64,000 nt of DNA from Bacteroidales bacterium (lineage in GTDB: Bacteria; Bacteroidota; Bacteroidia; Bacteroidales; Muribaculaceae): assembly GCA_004557825.1 (NCBI GenBank), contig SFFL01000002.1, positions 1 through 64,000 of the forward strand. Reading direction: 5' to 3'. A program made the position numbers and the translations under genes. Positions within the stretch are counted from its first letter, which is position 1, and every line of letters starts with the position of its first letter. This document shows positions 24,197 to 32,889 of the stretch, in pieces. The notes beneath the pieces were generated by a model, which worked only from the letters and a program-made list of their open reading frames with translations, ran no database searches and was not told the DNA's origin.

Positions 24197-26035
24197 ATGA
24201 AAACAAGCATATTCCGCTATCTGCTTCTTGCGGCCGCACTGCTCCCCGCTGCGGCTCAGGCTTTCTCGCCGGCTCCCGGTGTGGAAGTGGAGCCGTTGGG
24301 CGTGACCAATACCCTGGTGCGCGTGGCTCCCGACAGCACGTATCTGCTGCTCCCCATCCAGGACGCCAACGATGAATCCCGCATAAATGTCCTCGTCGAC
24401 GGCAAGCTCGACCGCACTATCGTGGCGCGCCTGGCCCGCTCGAAGACCGACTACAATGTGCCTCTCGACCTCACCCCCTACCGAGGCCACAAGGTGGTGC
24501 TCAACATCATCACCCCGCAGGGGCGCAACTCGGTGCGCGAGGCTTCCGACGACGCCGTGTGGAAGGATCTGCGGCTGAGCAACACGTTCGACACCGCAAA
24601 CCGTGAAAAATTCCGTCCCGTCTACCATCACACCCCTGCCTACGGCTGGATGAACGACCCCAACGGTATGTTCTACAAGGATGGTGTATGGCATCTCTGC
24701 TATCAGTGGAACCCCTATGGCTCCAAGTGGCAGAATATGACCTGGGGGCACTCTACATCGAAGGATCTGGTGAACTGGGAGCATCAGCCCGCCACAATCA
24801 TCCCCGACGGCCTGGGCACAATTTTCTCGGGCAGTTCGGTGGTCGACACCAACAACACCGCCGGATACGGTAAGAATGCCGTAGTGGCCCTCTACACCTC
24901 CTGCGATGCCTCGCAGGTGCAGTCGATGGCTCACAGCACCGACAATGGCGCCACTTTCACCAAGTATGCCGGCAACCCCATCATCACCCTCGACACCGAA
25001 GCCCGCGACCCCAATATGTTCTGGCACGAGCCTACTCAGCAGTGGGTACTTGTGCTGGCTCACGCCCTGGAGCACGAAATGCTCATCTACACTTCGCCCA
25101 ACCTGCGCGACTGGACGCTCCAAAGCTCTTTCGGCAAGGGGCTGGGATGCCAAAGCGGGGTGTGGGAATGTCCCGACCTGTTTGAGCTTCCCGTCGACGG
25201 CAACGGCGTAAAGAAATGGGTGCTCATCTGCAACATCAACCCCGGCGGTCCCTTCGGTGGCAGCGCCGCTCAATATTTCGTCGGCGATTTCGACGGCAAG
25301 ACTTTCACTCCCGACCGCGACAAGCAGGGCAATGTACCCACAAAATGGCTCGACTTCGGCAAGGATAACTACGCATCGGTAAGCTTCAGCGACGCTCCCG
25401 ACAACCGCCGCACTCTCATTGGCTGGATGAACAACTGGCAGTATGCCGCCGAAGTGCCCACGCTGCAATACCGTTCGGCCAACACGCTCCCGCGCGACGT
25501 AGCGCTATTCACCGGCGACGACGGCGAGATTTACCTCGCATCCGCTCCCTCCCCCGAGGTTGACCGTCTGCGCGGCAAACAGGTAGCCCGCCTGGGCAAG
25601 GCCAACGTTTCGGCCAAGGGTCGTGTGCTCCGTCTCCCCGCCGCAAATCAGGGCATCTGCGAGATTGTAGCGGAGATTCCCGCCGACACTTCCGCTCCCG
25701 TGCTGCTCACTCTGGCCAACGGCAAGGGCAACTCCGCCGTGATTTCCGTCGACCCCAAAGCTGCCACTCTGAGCTTCGACCGCACAAAATCGGGTGTCAC
25801 CGACTTCTCGCGCGATTTTCCCGCAGTCACCACCGCTCCGCTGCTGCACCGTGGCGCCACCGTAAAGCTCCGCATCTTCGTTGACCGCAGCTCGGTAGAA
25901 CTGTTTGCCGACGGCGGCCGTGAGGTGATGACCAACCTGGTCTTCCCCGAAGAGCCTTACTCCACCCTCACCGTAAGCTCTCCCGCCAAGGGGAAGGTTG
26001 CCTCGGTAGCCGTTTACGAAATCTCTAAGCCTTAA
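24197..26035 (+). CDS. Periplasmic GH32 exo-fructanase (levanase/inulinase/sucrase type)
   Basis: 612 residues from the ATG at 24197; the signal peptide MKTSIFRYLLLAAALLPAAAQA has no lipobox, so a periplasmic location is likely. An N-terminal beta domain (about 25-130) of the kind that precedes GH32 in Bacteroides precedes the five-blade catalytic domain. Its three acidic motifs are intact: WMNDPNG (nucleophile about D154), ARDPNMFW (about D270) and WECPDLFEL (acid/base about E324). The C-terminal beta-sandwich (RIFVDRSSVELFADGG) is also present. It should release fructose from imported oligosaccharides. It heads a transporter and fructokinase operon. Confidence 0.93.
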   Translation: MKTSIFRYLLLAAALLPAAAQAFSPAPGVEVEPLGVTNTLVRVAPDSTYLLLPIQDANDESRINVLVDGKLDRTIVARLARSKTDYNVPLDLTPYRGHKVVLNIITPQGRNSVREASDDAVWKDLRLSNTFDTANREKFRPVYHHTPAYGWMNDPNGMFYKDGVWHLCYQWNPYGSKWQNMTWGHSTSKDLVNWEHQPATIIPDGLGTIFSGSSVVDTNNTAGYGKNAVVALYTSCDASQVQSMAHSTDNGATFTKYAGNPIITLDTEARDPNMFWHEPTQQWVLVLAHALEHEMLIYTSPNLRDWTLQSSFGKGLGCQSGVWECPDLFELPVDGNGVKKWVLICNINPGGPFGGSAAQYFVGDFDGKTFTPDRDKQGNVPTKWLDFGKDNYASVSFSDAPDNRRTLIGWMNNWQYAAEVPTLQYRSANTLPRDVALFTGDDGEIYLASAPSPEVDRLRGKQVARLGKANVSAKGRVLRLPAANQGICEIVAEIPADTSAPVLLTLANGKGNSAVISVDPKAATLSFDRTKSGVTDFSRDFPAVTTAPLLHRGATVKLRIFVDRSSVELFADGGREVMTNLVFPEEPYSTLTVSSPAKGKVASVAVYEISKP

Positions 26036-26101
26036 TATCTCTGTTCAGTAGTGCCGGCGCGGCAATCCCCCGCCGGCATATACAAATCTCTTTCTTTAAA
26101 T

Positions 26102-26131
26102 ACCTATCTGCTCCTTTAACCACCTATCTGC
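26102..26131. repeat. 10-bp direct repeat before the transporter gene
   Basis: ACCTATCTGC occurs at 26102-26111 and 26122-26131, a 20-bp period, in the 100-bp gap between GH32 and transporter genes. Confidence 0.5.
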
Positions 26132-26135
26132 AAAA

Positions 26136-27329
26136 ATGAACTCATCTTCTGCCATGTCTGCCTCAAAAAAAGGCACCTCGACACTGCTGCTATTCCTCCC
26201 GGTGATGCTCTGCTTCTTCGCTATGGGCTTCGTCGACCTGGTGGGTACTGCCTCAAACTATGTGCAGCGCGACCTGCAGCTGACCGATTCGCAGGCCAAC
26301 CTCTTCCCCTCGCTGGTGTTCTTCTGGTTCCTGATTTTCTCAGTGCCCACCGGTATGCTGATGAATAAAATCGGCCGCAAAAAGACGGTGCTCCTCTCGC
26401 TGGGCGTCACCTTCGTGTCGCTGCTGATTCCCCTCACCGGCGACAGCTACTATACTATGCTCATCGCTTTCTCGCTCCTGGGCATCGGCAACGCCATTAT
26501 GCAGACGTCGCTCAATCCCCTGGTGACCAACCTGATTTCCGGCGACAAGCTGGCCTCCACCCTCACCTTCGGCCAGTTCGTGAAAGCCATCGCTTCCTTC
26601 CTGGCCCCGATTATCGCCGCTGCAGGCGCCGCCGCCACAATCCCCACCTTCGGGCTTAGCTGGCGCGTGCTCTTCCTGATTTTCGCGCTGGTGAGCATCC
26701 TATCGGTAGCAGCACTGGCCGCCACACCCATCCACGAGGAGAAGCCCGACAAAGCTTCCGGCGTGGGTGAATGCCTGAAACTGCTCGGCAAGCCTTTCAT
26801 CCTGCTCTGCTTCCTCGGCATTATGTGCCACGTGGGCATCGACGTGGGCACCAATACCACCGCACCCAAAATCATTATGGAGCGTCTCAGCGTCTCCCTC
26901 GAGGAAGCCAGCTTCGCCACCGGCCTTTACTTCATCTTCCGTACCGCCGGTTGCTTCCTCGGTGCGTTCATTCTGCGCGTGATGTCGGCTCGGAAATTCT
27001 TCGCCGTGAGCGTGCTGATGATGCTCGCCGCTATGATTCTGCTCTTCACAGGCCACACTCTGGGCGTGATTTACACCGGCATAGCACTGATTGGCTTCGG
27101 CAACTCCAACATCTTCTCCATCGTCTTCTCGCAGGCTCTGCTCGATTCCCCCAACGAGAAAAACGAAGTGTCGGGTCTGATGATTATGGGTCTCTTCGGC
27201 GGCACTATCTTCCCGCTGGCTATGGGCTTCGCAGCCGACGCCATCGGTCAGGCCGGCGCAGTGGCCGTGATGACCGTAGGTGTGGCTTATCTGCTCTACT
27301 ACACCCTCAAAATCAAGGCCGCAAAATAA
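26136..27329 (+). CDS. MFS sugar transporter, FucP-like (probable fructose importer)
   Basis: 397 residues with about 12 hydrophobic segments. It has the MFS loop NKIGRKKTVLLSLG between segments 2 and 3, and the early segment FFAMGFVDLVGTASNYVQRDL. These features belong to the FHS/FucP-like proton-sugar symporters. The genes on both sides encode an exo-fructanase and fructokinase, and the B. thetaiotaomicron fructan locus has a transporter in the same place (BT1758). Fructose entry across the inner membrane is therefore the likely role. A second ATG at 26154 could also be the start. Confidence 0.88.
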   Translation: MNSSSAMSASKKGTSTLLLFLPVMLCFFAMGFVDLVGTASNYVQRDLQLTDSQANLFPSLVFFWFLIFSVPTGMLMNKIGRKKTVLLSLGVTFVSLLIPLTGDSYYTMLIAFSLLGIGNAIMQTSLNPLVTNLISGDKLASTLTFGQFVKAIASFLAPIIAAAGAAATIPTFGLSWRVLFLIFALVSILSVAALAATPIHEEKPDKASGVGECLKLLGKPFILLCFLGIMCHVGIDVGTNTTAPKIIMERLSVSLEEASFATGLYFIFRTAGCFLGAFILRVMSARKFFAVSVLMMLAAMILLFTGHTLGVIYTGIALIGFGNSNIFSIVFSQALLDSPNEKNEVSGLMIMGLFGGTIFPLAMGFAADAIGQAGAVAVMTVGVAYLLYYTLKIKAAK

Positions 27330-27379
27330 GCGCACTGATTATCCGTTATTGAAATAAAATCAAAAAACATATCACCATC

Positions 27380-28267
27380 ATGGAAAACATGAATATAGTA
27401 GTGGGTATGGGCGAAGCCCTCTGGGATGTGCTCCCCGAAGGTAAGAAAATCGGCGGCGCTCCCGCCAACTTCGCCTACCACGTTTCGCAGTTCGGGCTCC
27501 CCAGCTGCGTGGTTTCGGCCGTAGGCAACGACGCTCTCGGCGATGAAATCATTGAAAACTTCACCTCAAAGGGTCTTACACATCTCATCGAAAAGGTGCC
27601 TTACCCCACCGGCACCGTGCAGGTGGAAATCGACCAGGCAGGCGTGCCACAGTATGAAATCAAGGAAAACGTGGCATGGGACAACATTCCCTACACCGCT
27701 ATGCTTGAGCAACTTGCACAGCGCACTAAGGCCGTATGCTTCGGTTCGCTGGCTCAGCGCAACGTAGTGTCGCGCAACACCATCAACCGCTTCCTCGACG
27801 CTATGCCCGACGATCCCGACAACCTGGTAGTCTTCGACGTGAACCTCCGTCAGGGTTTCTACAACAAGGAGATTCTCTGCAACTCTATGAGCCGCTGCAA
27901 CATCCTCAAAATCAACGACGAGGAACTGGTCACCGTCAGCCGTATGTTCGGCTATCCCGGCATCGACCTGCAGGACAAATGCTGGATTCTTCTGGGCAAA
28001 TACAACCTGAAAATGCTCATCCTCACCTGCGGTATCAACGGCAGCTACGTTTTCACCCCCGGCCACGTCAGCTTCCAGCCCACCCCCAAAGTGGAAGTAG
28101 CCGACACCGTAGGCGCTGGCGACTCCTTCACCGCCGCCTTCATCTCCAGCATCATCTTAGGCAAAGACGTAGCTGAAGCCCACCGTGCCGCCGTAGCCAC
28201 CTCCGCCTACGTCTGCACCCGCCCCGGCGCCATGCCCATCCTACCCCCCGAAATCACCCGCCCCTAA
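27380..28267 (+). CDS. Fructokinase, PfkB family
   Basis: 295 residues of the ribokinase/PfkB fold. The substrate-side motif GGAPANFAYHVSQFG is near the N terminus. The C-terminal motif DTVGAGDSFTAAF carries the catalytic Asp and anion hole. It phosphorylates cytoplasmic fructose to fructose-6-phosphate. It is 50 bp after the transporter gene and ends the plus-strand arm of the fructan locus, as BT1757 does in B. thetaiotaomicron. A shorter start at 27389 (MNIVVGMGEALW) fits the family equally well. Confidence 0.92.
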   Translation: MENMNIVVGMGEALWDVLPEGKKIGGAPANFAYHVSQFGLPSCVVSAVGNDALGDEIIENFTSKGLTHLIEKVPYPTGTVQVEIDQAGVPQYEIKENVAWDNIPYTAMLEQLAQRTKAVCFGSLAQRNVVSRNTINRFLDAMPDDPDNLVVFDVNLRQGFYNKEILCNSMSRCNILKINDEELVTVSRMFGYPGIDLQDKCWILLGKYNLKMLILTCGINGSYVFTPGHVSFQPTPKVEVADTVGAGDSFTAAFISSIILGKDVAEAHRAAVATSAYVCTRPGAMPILPPEITRP

Positions 28268-28358
28268 TCCCCCATCCCTCTTTTCCTCTCTCCCCCTCTC
28301 TTCCATCTCTCACACCTTCTGGTTCCTCCTCGCCTCTTCCCCAGCTCCCGCCATCGAA

Positions 28359-28385
28359 GTAGGGGTGCGATATATCGCGGCCGCG
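28359..28385. repeat. GTAG-headed palindromic REP-like element
   Basis: GTAGGGGTGCGATATATCGC continues into GGCCGCG, with a palindromic core (GCGATATATCGC) at 28367-28378. The same element is at 52122-52147, with shorter relatives at 39823 and 9641. A GTAG tetranucleotide next to a hairpin is the arrangement of REP sequences used by RAYT proteins. Confidence 0.7.
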
Positions 28386-28424
28386 TTGCGTAGCCTCCAA
28401 TGCCGCATTGCGTAGCCTCCAATG
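28386..28424. repeat. 17-bp direct repeat pair
   Basis: TTGCGTAGCCTCCAATG occurs exactly at 28386-28402 and 28408-28424, directly after the REP-like element. Confidence 0.8.
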
Positions 28425-28510
28425 ATGTGTGGAAAAACCGGGGCCCTTTGGGCGGCCCCACCGCCTCTACCCTGGCCTCACCCACGCCTCCGCCCCACCG
28501 CGGCCTCGCA

Positions 28511-28541
28511 TTTTTAATTTTTAATTTTTAATTTTCAATTT
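28511..28541. repeat. AT-rich heptad tract
   Basis: Repeats of TTTTTAA ending in TTTTCAATTT. A similar tract in the opposite orientation is at 52032-52059. In both places a GTAG-headed element lies within about 150 bp. Confidence 0.7.
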
Positions 28542-28544
28542 CCC

Positions 28545-28593
28545 GAGGCGGGCGTTGCAGGCCTTGTCCTGTTATCGGCCGTGCACGGCCGAT
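28545..28593. repeat. 49-bp repeat with 20-bp palindrome, copy 1
   Basis: It contains the perfect palindrome ATCGGCCGTGCACGGCCGAT at 28574-28593. The whole segment occurs inverted at 31132-31180 with two mismatches. The two copies flank the glycosyltransferase and dihydroorotase genes. Confidence 0.9.
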
Positions 28594-28629
28594 CACTCAA
28601 CTCGCCTGCTGCAAAAGCAGGCGAAAAAA

Positions 28630-28675
28630 GCAAAGCCAAGCAAAAAAGCCAAAAAGGCAAAGCCAAGCAAAAAAG
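28630..28675. repeat. 19-bp direct repeat, purine-rich
   Basis: GCAAAGCCAAGCAAAAAAG occurs exactly at 28630-28648 and 28657-28675. The 601-bp gap between fructokinase and the next gene contains these repeats, the elements listed separately and no credible gene. Confidence 0.8.
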
Positions 28676-28815
28676 GAGCGAAGCCGGGCGGAAACCCGCT
28701 GCAAAAGGGGCGCTCCCTCGCGCCGAAGTCGGGCGAAATGGGGGCGCCCCCGCTGAAGGGTGAAATATTTTTGGCATAAAAAACTGCTGTTCGCTTAATT
28801 TTTTGTGATATTTTC

Positions 28816-28846
28816 TTGGCAGATTTGCAACAAGGTTGTAACTTTG
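28816..28846 (+). promoter_or_regulatory. Promoter of glycosyltransferase-pyrC operon
   Basis: TTG at 28816-28818 and TAACTTTG at 28839-28846 are separated by 20 bp, matching the Bacteroidetes -33/-7 arrangement. The start codon is at 28869. Confidence 0.7.
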
Positions 28847-28868
28847 CACTGATACAGTATCAAATGCT

Positions 28869-29618
28869 ATGGACTTAAGAAGCGATTCGGTAGTTATTAT
28901 TCCTATGTACAATGAAAAGGAGAACGCTGCTGCCATTATTGACGCAGTGCTCGCCCTGCCGTTGCGCTTCGATGTGCTGGTGGTCGACGATAATTCGCCC
29001 GACGGCACCGCACAGATTGTTAAGGGGAAAATTGATGAATATCCCGGCCGGGTACACCTTATTGAGCGCGCCGGGAAGCTCGGTCTCGGCACCGCCTACA
29101 TCGAGGGCTTCCGCTTTGCCCTCGACCACGGATATGAATATATCTTCGAGATGGATGCCGACTTCTCGCACAACCCTCAGGATCTGCTCAAACTGCACAA
29201 GGCTGTGGCCTCGGGCGAGATGGATGTGGCTGTAGGTTCGCGCTACCTCACCGGCGTGAATGTGGTGAACTGGCCTATGGGGCGCGTGCTTATGAGCTAC
29301 TTCGCCTCGAAATATGTGCGCGCCATCACCGGCTTGAAGGTGGCCGACACCACTGCCGGATTCTGCTGCTACCGCGCCGAGGTGCTCCGCACTATGGAGC
29401 TTGACAAAATCCGCTTCAAGGGCTACGCCTTCCAGATAGAAATGAAATTCACCGCCGCGCGATGCGGCTTCCGCGTGGGCGAGGTGCCCATCATATTCGT
29501 CAACCGAGTGCTCGGCACATCCAAAATGTCGTCGGGGATTTTCTCTGAGGCATTTTTCGGTGTGATTCGACTCAAAATCGACTCCTTCTCGAGGAAATAT
29601 CCTCAAAAAAGCAAATGA
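28869..29618 (+). CDS. Polyprenyl-phosphate mannose synthase-like glycosyltransferase (GT2)
   Basis: 249 residues of the DPM1 type: VVIIPMYNEKENAAAII, LVVDDNSPDGTAQIV, GLGTAYIEGFRFAL, FEMDADFSHNPQDL (DxD) and VAVGSRYLTGVNVVNWP. Such enzymes transfer a sugar, usually mannose, from a nucleotide donor to a polyprenyl phosphate carrier for protein or envelope glycosylation. No C-terminal membrane segment is present, so it is the soluble short form. A well-formed promoter precedes it. It overlaps pyrC in an ATGA junction, a pairing I recall as common in Bacteroidales. Confidence 0.88.
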   Translation: MDLRSDSVVIIPMYNEKENAAAIIDAVLALPLRFDVLVVDDNSPDGTAQIVKGKIDEYPGRVHLIERAGKLGLGTAYIEGFRFALDHGYEYIFEMDADFSHNPQDLLKLHKAVASGEMDVAVGSRYLTGVNVVNWPMGRVLMSYFASKYVRAITGLKVADTTAGFCCYRAEVLRTMELDKIRFKGYAFQIEMKFTAARCGFRVGEVPIIFVNRVLGTSKMSSGIFSEAFFGVIRLKIDSFSRKYPQKSK

Positions 29619-31003
29619 AACCGATTCTTTTCGCCAACGGTCTTATCTTCAATGACGGCTTTCGCTTCATTGGCACCATAGTGGTGGACAATGGGCGGAT
29701 TCAGCGCGTCGATGCGGGAAGAATCAGTCTATCCACCGTCGACCGGGAAGCCTACGACATCTGCGACTGCGAAGGCCGCATGGTGCTCCCAGGCGTTATC
29801 GACGAGCATGTGCACTTCCGTCAGCCAGGCCTCACCGAAAAAGGCGACCTCCACTCCGAAAGCCTCGCCGCCATCGCCGGTGGCGTCACATCATACTTCG
29901 ATATGCCCAACACTGCCCCGGCCACTACCACCATCGAGACCTGGGAACAGAAGAACCGTATGGCATCCGAAGTGTCGGCTGCCAACTACGCCTTCTTTAT
30001 GGGCGTAACCAACTCCAATATCGAACATCTGCTGCACGCCGACCCCACCCGCATACCGGGTCTGAAGCTCTTCCTCGGCTCATCCACCGGAGATATGCTT
30101 GTCGACGACGACAGCACCATAATACGCCTCTTCCTTGAATTCAAGGGCGTAATAGCATGCCACGCTGAAAGCGAGCGCCGAATTGTAGAGAACCGCCAGC
30201 GCCTGCTGGAGCAATACCCCGACGGCATTCCCCTGAAGCTGCACCACATGTTGCGCAGCCGTCAGGCTTGCGTGGAGGCGTCGGCCCACGCCATCGAGCT
30301 GGCCCGCCGCACCGGAGCGCGCCTCCACCTGCTCCACGTATCCACCGAGGATGAACTGGCACTGCTCTCCGACGCTCCCCTTTCCGAGAATCGCATCTCG
30401 GCGGAAACCTGCCCGCACTACCTCTACTTCGACGCCTCATCCGTGGAGACCACCGGAGGCCTCACCAAGTGCAACCCCGCCATCAAAGAGGATTCCGACC
30501 GCCGGGCACTCCTGCGCGCCCTCCGCGACGGCCGCATCGACATCGTGGCCACCGACCACGCCCCGCACCTATTGGCACAGAAACAGGGCAACGCCCTCAC
30601 CGCCGCCTCCGGTATGCCCTCCATCCAGTTTGCCCTGCCGCTTATGCTGCAGTTGGCGCGCAACGGCAACTTCACCTACGAAAGCGTGGTGGAGAAAATG
30701 TGCAACAACCCCGCACGCCTCTACGCCATCGACCGCCGCGGCTTCATCCGTCCGCGCTACTGGGCCGACTTCGCCATCATAGATCCCGACGCCGACTACA
30801 CCATCACCAACGACGACGTGATCAGTACCTGCGGCTGGACACCCTACGCCGGACAGCACCTCACCTTCCGCGTAGAGCAGACCTGGCTCAACGGCCGCCT
30901 CGCCTACGACTACCGCCGCACCCTCCCCGGCAACCCCGCCGGCCCCCAGTCGCCCTTCACCGGCGAGCAGACCGCCCTCCCCATCCGCTTCAACCCCTTC
31001 TAA
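29615..31003 (+). CDS. pyrC: Dihydroorotase
   Basis: 462 residues of the amidohydrolase fold. HVH at 65-67 and the following RQPG provide the first metal site. K151 in GLKLFLGSSTG is the lysine expected to be carboxylated. Histidines in ACHAES and LHLLHVST, and Asp in DIVATDHAPH, complete the site. These are marks of the larger (class I) dihydroorotase. It closes carbamoyl aspartate to dihydroorotate in pyrimidine synthesis; allantoinase or hydantoinase is a less likely reading. It shares an operon with the glycosyltransferase. A 20-bp tandem repeat starts 15 bp after the stop. Confidence 0.9.
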   Translation: MKPILFANGLIFNDGFRFIGTIVVDNGRIQRVDAGRISLSTVDREAYDICDCEGRMVLPGVIDEHVHFRQPGLTEKGDLHSESLAAIAGGVTSYFDMPNTAPATTTIETWEQKNRMASEVSAANYAFFMGVTNSNIEHLLHADPTRIPGLKLFLGSSTGDMLVDDDSTIIRLFLEFKGVIACHAESERRIVENRQRLLEQYPDGIPLKLHHMLRSRQACVEASAHAIELARRTGARLHLLHVSTEDELALLSDAPLSENRISAETCPHYLYFDASSVETTGGLTKCNPAIKEDSDRRALLRALRDGRIDIVATDHAPHLLAQKQGNALTAASGMPSIQFALPLMLQLARNGNFTYESVVEKMCNNPARLYAIDRRGFIRPRYWADFAIIDPDADYTITNDDVISTCGWTPYAGQHLTFRVEQTWLNGRLAYDYRRTLPGNPAGPQSPFTGEQTALPIRFNPF

Positions 31004-31017
31004 TCCCCCACCTCTTT

Positions 31018-31057
31018 ATTTCCTCTAATTCCGCGCGATTTCCTCTAATTCCGCGCG
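31018..31057. repeat. Exact 20-bp tandem duplication
   Basis: ATTTCCTCTAATTCCGCGCG occurs twice head to tail, at 31018-31037 and 31038-31057. Confidence 0.9.
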
Positions 31058-31131
31058 GCTCCTTCCCTGGCGCCGGTAGCGCAGCCCCTACCCCGGCGCA
31101 GCCGCTCTATTACAAGCAGGCATTTGGAGAG

Positions 31132-31180
31132 ATCGGCCGTGCACGGCCGATAACAGAACAAGGCCTGCAACGACCGCCTC
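31132..31180. repeat. 49-bp repeat with 20-bp palindrome, copy 2 (inverted)
   Basis: Inverted copy of 28545-28593 with two differences. The same perfect 20-bp palindrome is at 31132-31151. The 424-bp gap that contains it holds repeats and hairpins but no gene. Confidence 0.9.
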
Positions 31181-31195
31181 TTGCCCACGCCCCAT

Positions 31196-31240
31196 TTCGG
31201 GCATGCGCCCTCAACACAGTGCTGAGGGCGCATGCCCGAA
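31196..31240. repeat. Dispersed hairpin repeat, copy 2
   Basis: Perfect 18-bp stem (TTCGGGCATGCGCCCTCA with TGAGGGCGCATGCCCGAA) and a 9-nt loop. It is the second copy of the element at 20975-21019. Confidence 0.9.
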
Positions 31241-31362
31241 GTAAAGCAGCCCCCCCAGCCAGGCTCCCTTTCTTCCCAGCCTCTTATGCTCGTCGAATGC
31301 GCGGGGTGCGCGGTAGCGCTGCAAACCCCTGGCGTTTAAAGATTTATAAAATAATGAGCGCT

Positions 31363-31402
31363 TCGTAGATGCGCGTCAGGAATTTTTGACGCGCATCTAC
31401 GA
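31363..31402 (-). terminator. Perfect 16-bp hairpin after the DUF4270 gene
   Basis: TCGTAGATGCGCGTCA (31363-31378) pairs with 31387-31402 around an 8-nt loop. It sits 25 bp beyond the minus-strand stop at 31428. A terminator role is likely, although the following minus-strand sequence is AT-rich rather than a pure T-run. Confidence 0.6.
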
Positions 31403-31427
31403 CGCGCTATATCGTTGGGAGCGGGGG

Positions 31428-32813
31428 TTACTTGAAGTTTTGTTTGGCGAACTGGAAGGTGATGTCGGCCTTGTCGAGGTTGAGTTTCACCATGGCGGGT
31501 TTGCCGATGTAGGGGTTCACCGCGCTGATATATTCAGTGGTGTTGTAATATGAGCCGGAGCTTTCCGTGCTCACAGCCACCGGGGTAAGCGTGAAGGTCA
31601 TTTCAGCAGGGTCGATGGTGCCCTCGGCTTTATACTTGTCGAACATCTTCTGGAAATATGCTCTCAGACCGCTGAAAGTGTAGCTGTTGTTGGCGGCAGA
31701 ATAGGTGGCGATGAATGAAGTCTCGTTGTCGGGCAGCGAGTTGTTCTTAAAGAATTCGTCTTTCTTCGACGAGAGCACCATCAGCAGGCTCTGGGGAGGC
31801 TCGATGCCATAGTCGCTGTCGAGCTTCACGGCCGGAATCTCCATCGTGAGGGTGTTGACCACCGAAAGCAGACCGCTATTGTCGATGTAATAATCAATCA
31901 CCTCCTGTAGGGGGAAATTCAGCTCCACGTCGCGCCCAACGGGGGCCACGATGATGTTCTCACCGGCATTGATGCGGGCCTCAAGCTTCGGATCAATGGT
32001 GTAGTTGATGAAATTATTCGTCACAACCTCCGGTGTAACAGCGTAATATGTGGCGGAATGACGCACCGGCACAGTCTTGCCGTCGGAGTCGGTGCCGTCG
32101 GTGTGATAGTACATTACCATCGTGGTGCGCTGAATCTGCGTCACGCGGCCGGCGCCGAATGAGGTATGCACATACAGCCCGGGGAAGAATTTGGCGAAAG
32201 AGGTGGGGAGCTGATATGTGGCGGGGTTGTCGAGATACTCCTGATAGAGCTTTCGGGCCAGCGACAGCGGCAGCTTCACGGCAATTTCGCGATAAGAAAG
32301 CGCCTGGATAGAGTCGGACTCACCCTGCGCGTTGCCCACATATATCTTCGAGGCGATAGGCTGCGACTGCGGGTCGTAGTAGTCGAGCGGATTGCTGTTG
32401 GAGTAAATCGGCGACTCCAGCTTGCTCTTTATCTGATAAACCTGCAAGCCCATAGGAGCGATAGAGTCGCCCACATAGGCGCCGTTGGGATAGGCCAGCA
32501 CCAGGTGCAGCGAGTCGATATTCTCCACAGGCACACCGTCGGTCACAAGCTTCTGTGCCGGCAAAAACTGGCAGGCGAAGTCGGAGGAAAATGCTCCGTA
32601 ACCGTCGGCCTGAATAGAGCCGAGCAGCTCCACGATGGTACGCGACTGTATGCGGGTGTTGGCCACAGTGCGGCCTGAAAGGGTAAATTCATTGTGAATC
32701 ACCACCTTAGCCTCCTCCTGAATGAGCGAGGAACCGATGTCGCCGGTGGTGTTGGAGCAAGAGCCGAGCAGAAGTAAAAGCGACGCTGCGGCCGAGAGTT
32801 TAAGAGTTTTCAC
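31428..32813 (-). CDS. DUF4270 lipoprotein
   Basis: 461 residues from a GTG start at 32813, chosen because it gives a textbook lipoprotein signal (VKTLKLSAAASLLLLLGSC, lipid Cys at 19). The ATG at 32849 adds 12 residues in front. The remainder is beta-rich with the DUF4270 pattern: SGRTVANTRIQSRTIVELLGSI, DSLHLVLAYPNGAYVGD, and a late AANNSYTFSGLRAYFQKMFDKY. Such proteins sit in the outer membrane of Bacteroidetes and have no assigned function. The gene follows the short glycogen synthase-like gene on the same strand (76-bp gap), an arrangement I recall as conserved in Bacteroides. Confidence 0.8.
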   Translation of the reverse strand: MKTLKLSAAASLLLLLGSCSNTTGDIGSSLIQEEAKVVIHNEFTLSGRTVANTRIQSRTIVELLGSIQADGYGAFSSDFACQFLPAQKLVTDGVPVENIDSLHLVLAYPNGAYVGDSIAPMGLQVYQIKSKLESPIYSNSNPLDYYDPQSQPIASKIYVGNAQGESDSIQALSYREIAVKLPLSLARKLYQEYLDNPATYQLPTSFAKFFPGLYVHTSFGAGRVTQIQRTTMVMYYHTDGTDSDGKTVPVRHSATYYAVTPEVVTNNFINYTIDPKLEARINAGENIIVAPVGRDVELNFPLQEVIDYYIDNSGLLSVVNTLTMEIPAVKLDSDYGIEPPQSLLMVLSSKKDEFFKNNSLPDNETSFIATYSAANNSYTFSGLRAYFQKMFDKYKAEGTIDPAEMTFTLTPVAVSTESSGSYYNTTEYISAVNPYIGKPAMVKLNLDKADITFQFAKQNFK

Positions 32814-32889
32814 AAGACAATATATTGGAAAACAGTAATTTAAAATCAATTTATACAGAAGCGATCCATTTGAGCCACGCTTTCGGCGC

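Noticed and set aside
28555..28779. Lys/Ala-rich small open frames before the glycosyltransferase
   Set aside because: They are made of tandem repeats and overlap each other in two frames; no sign of a real gene.
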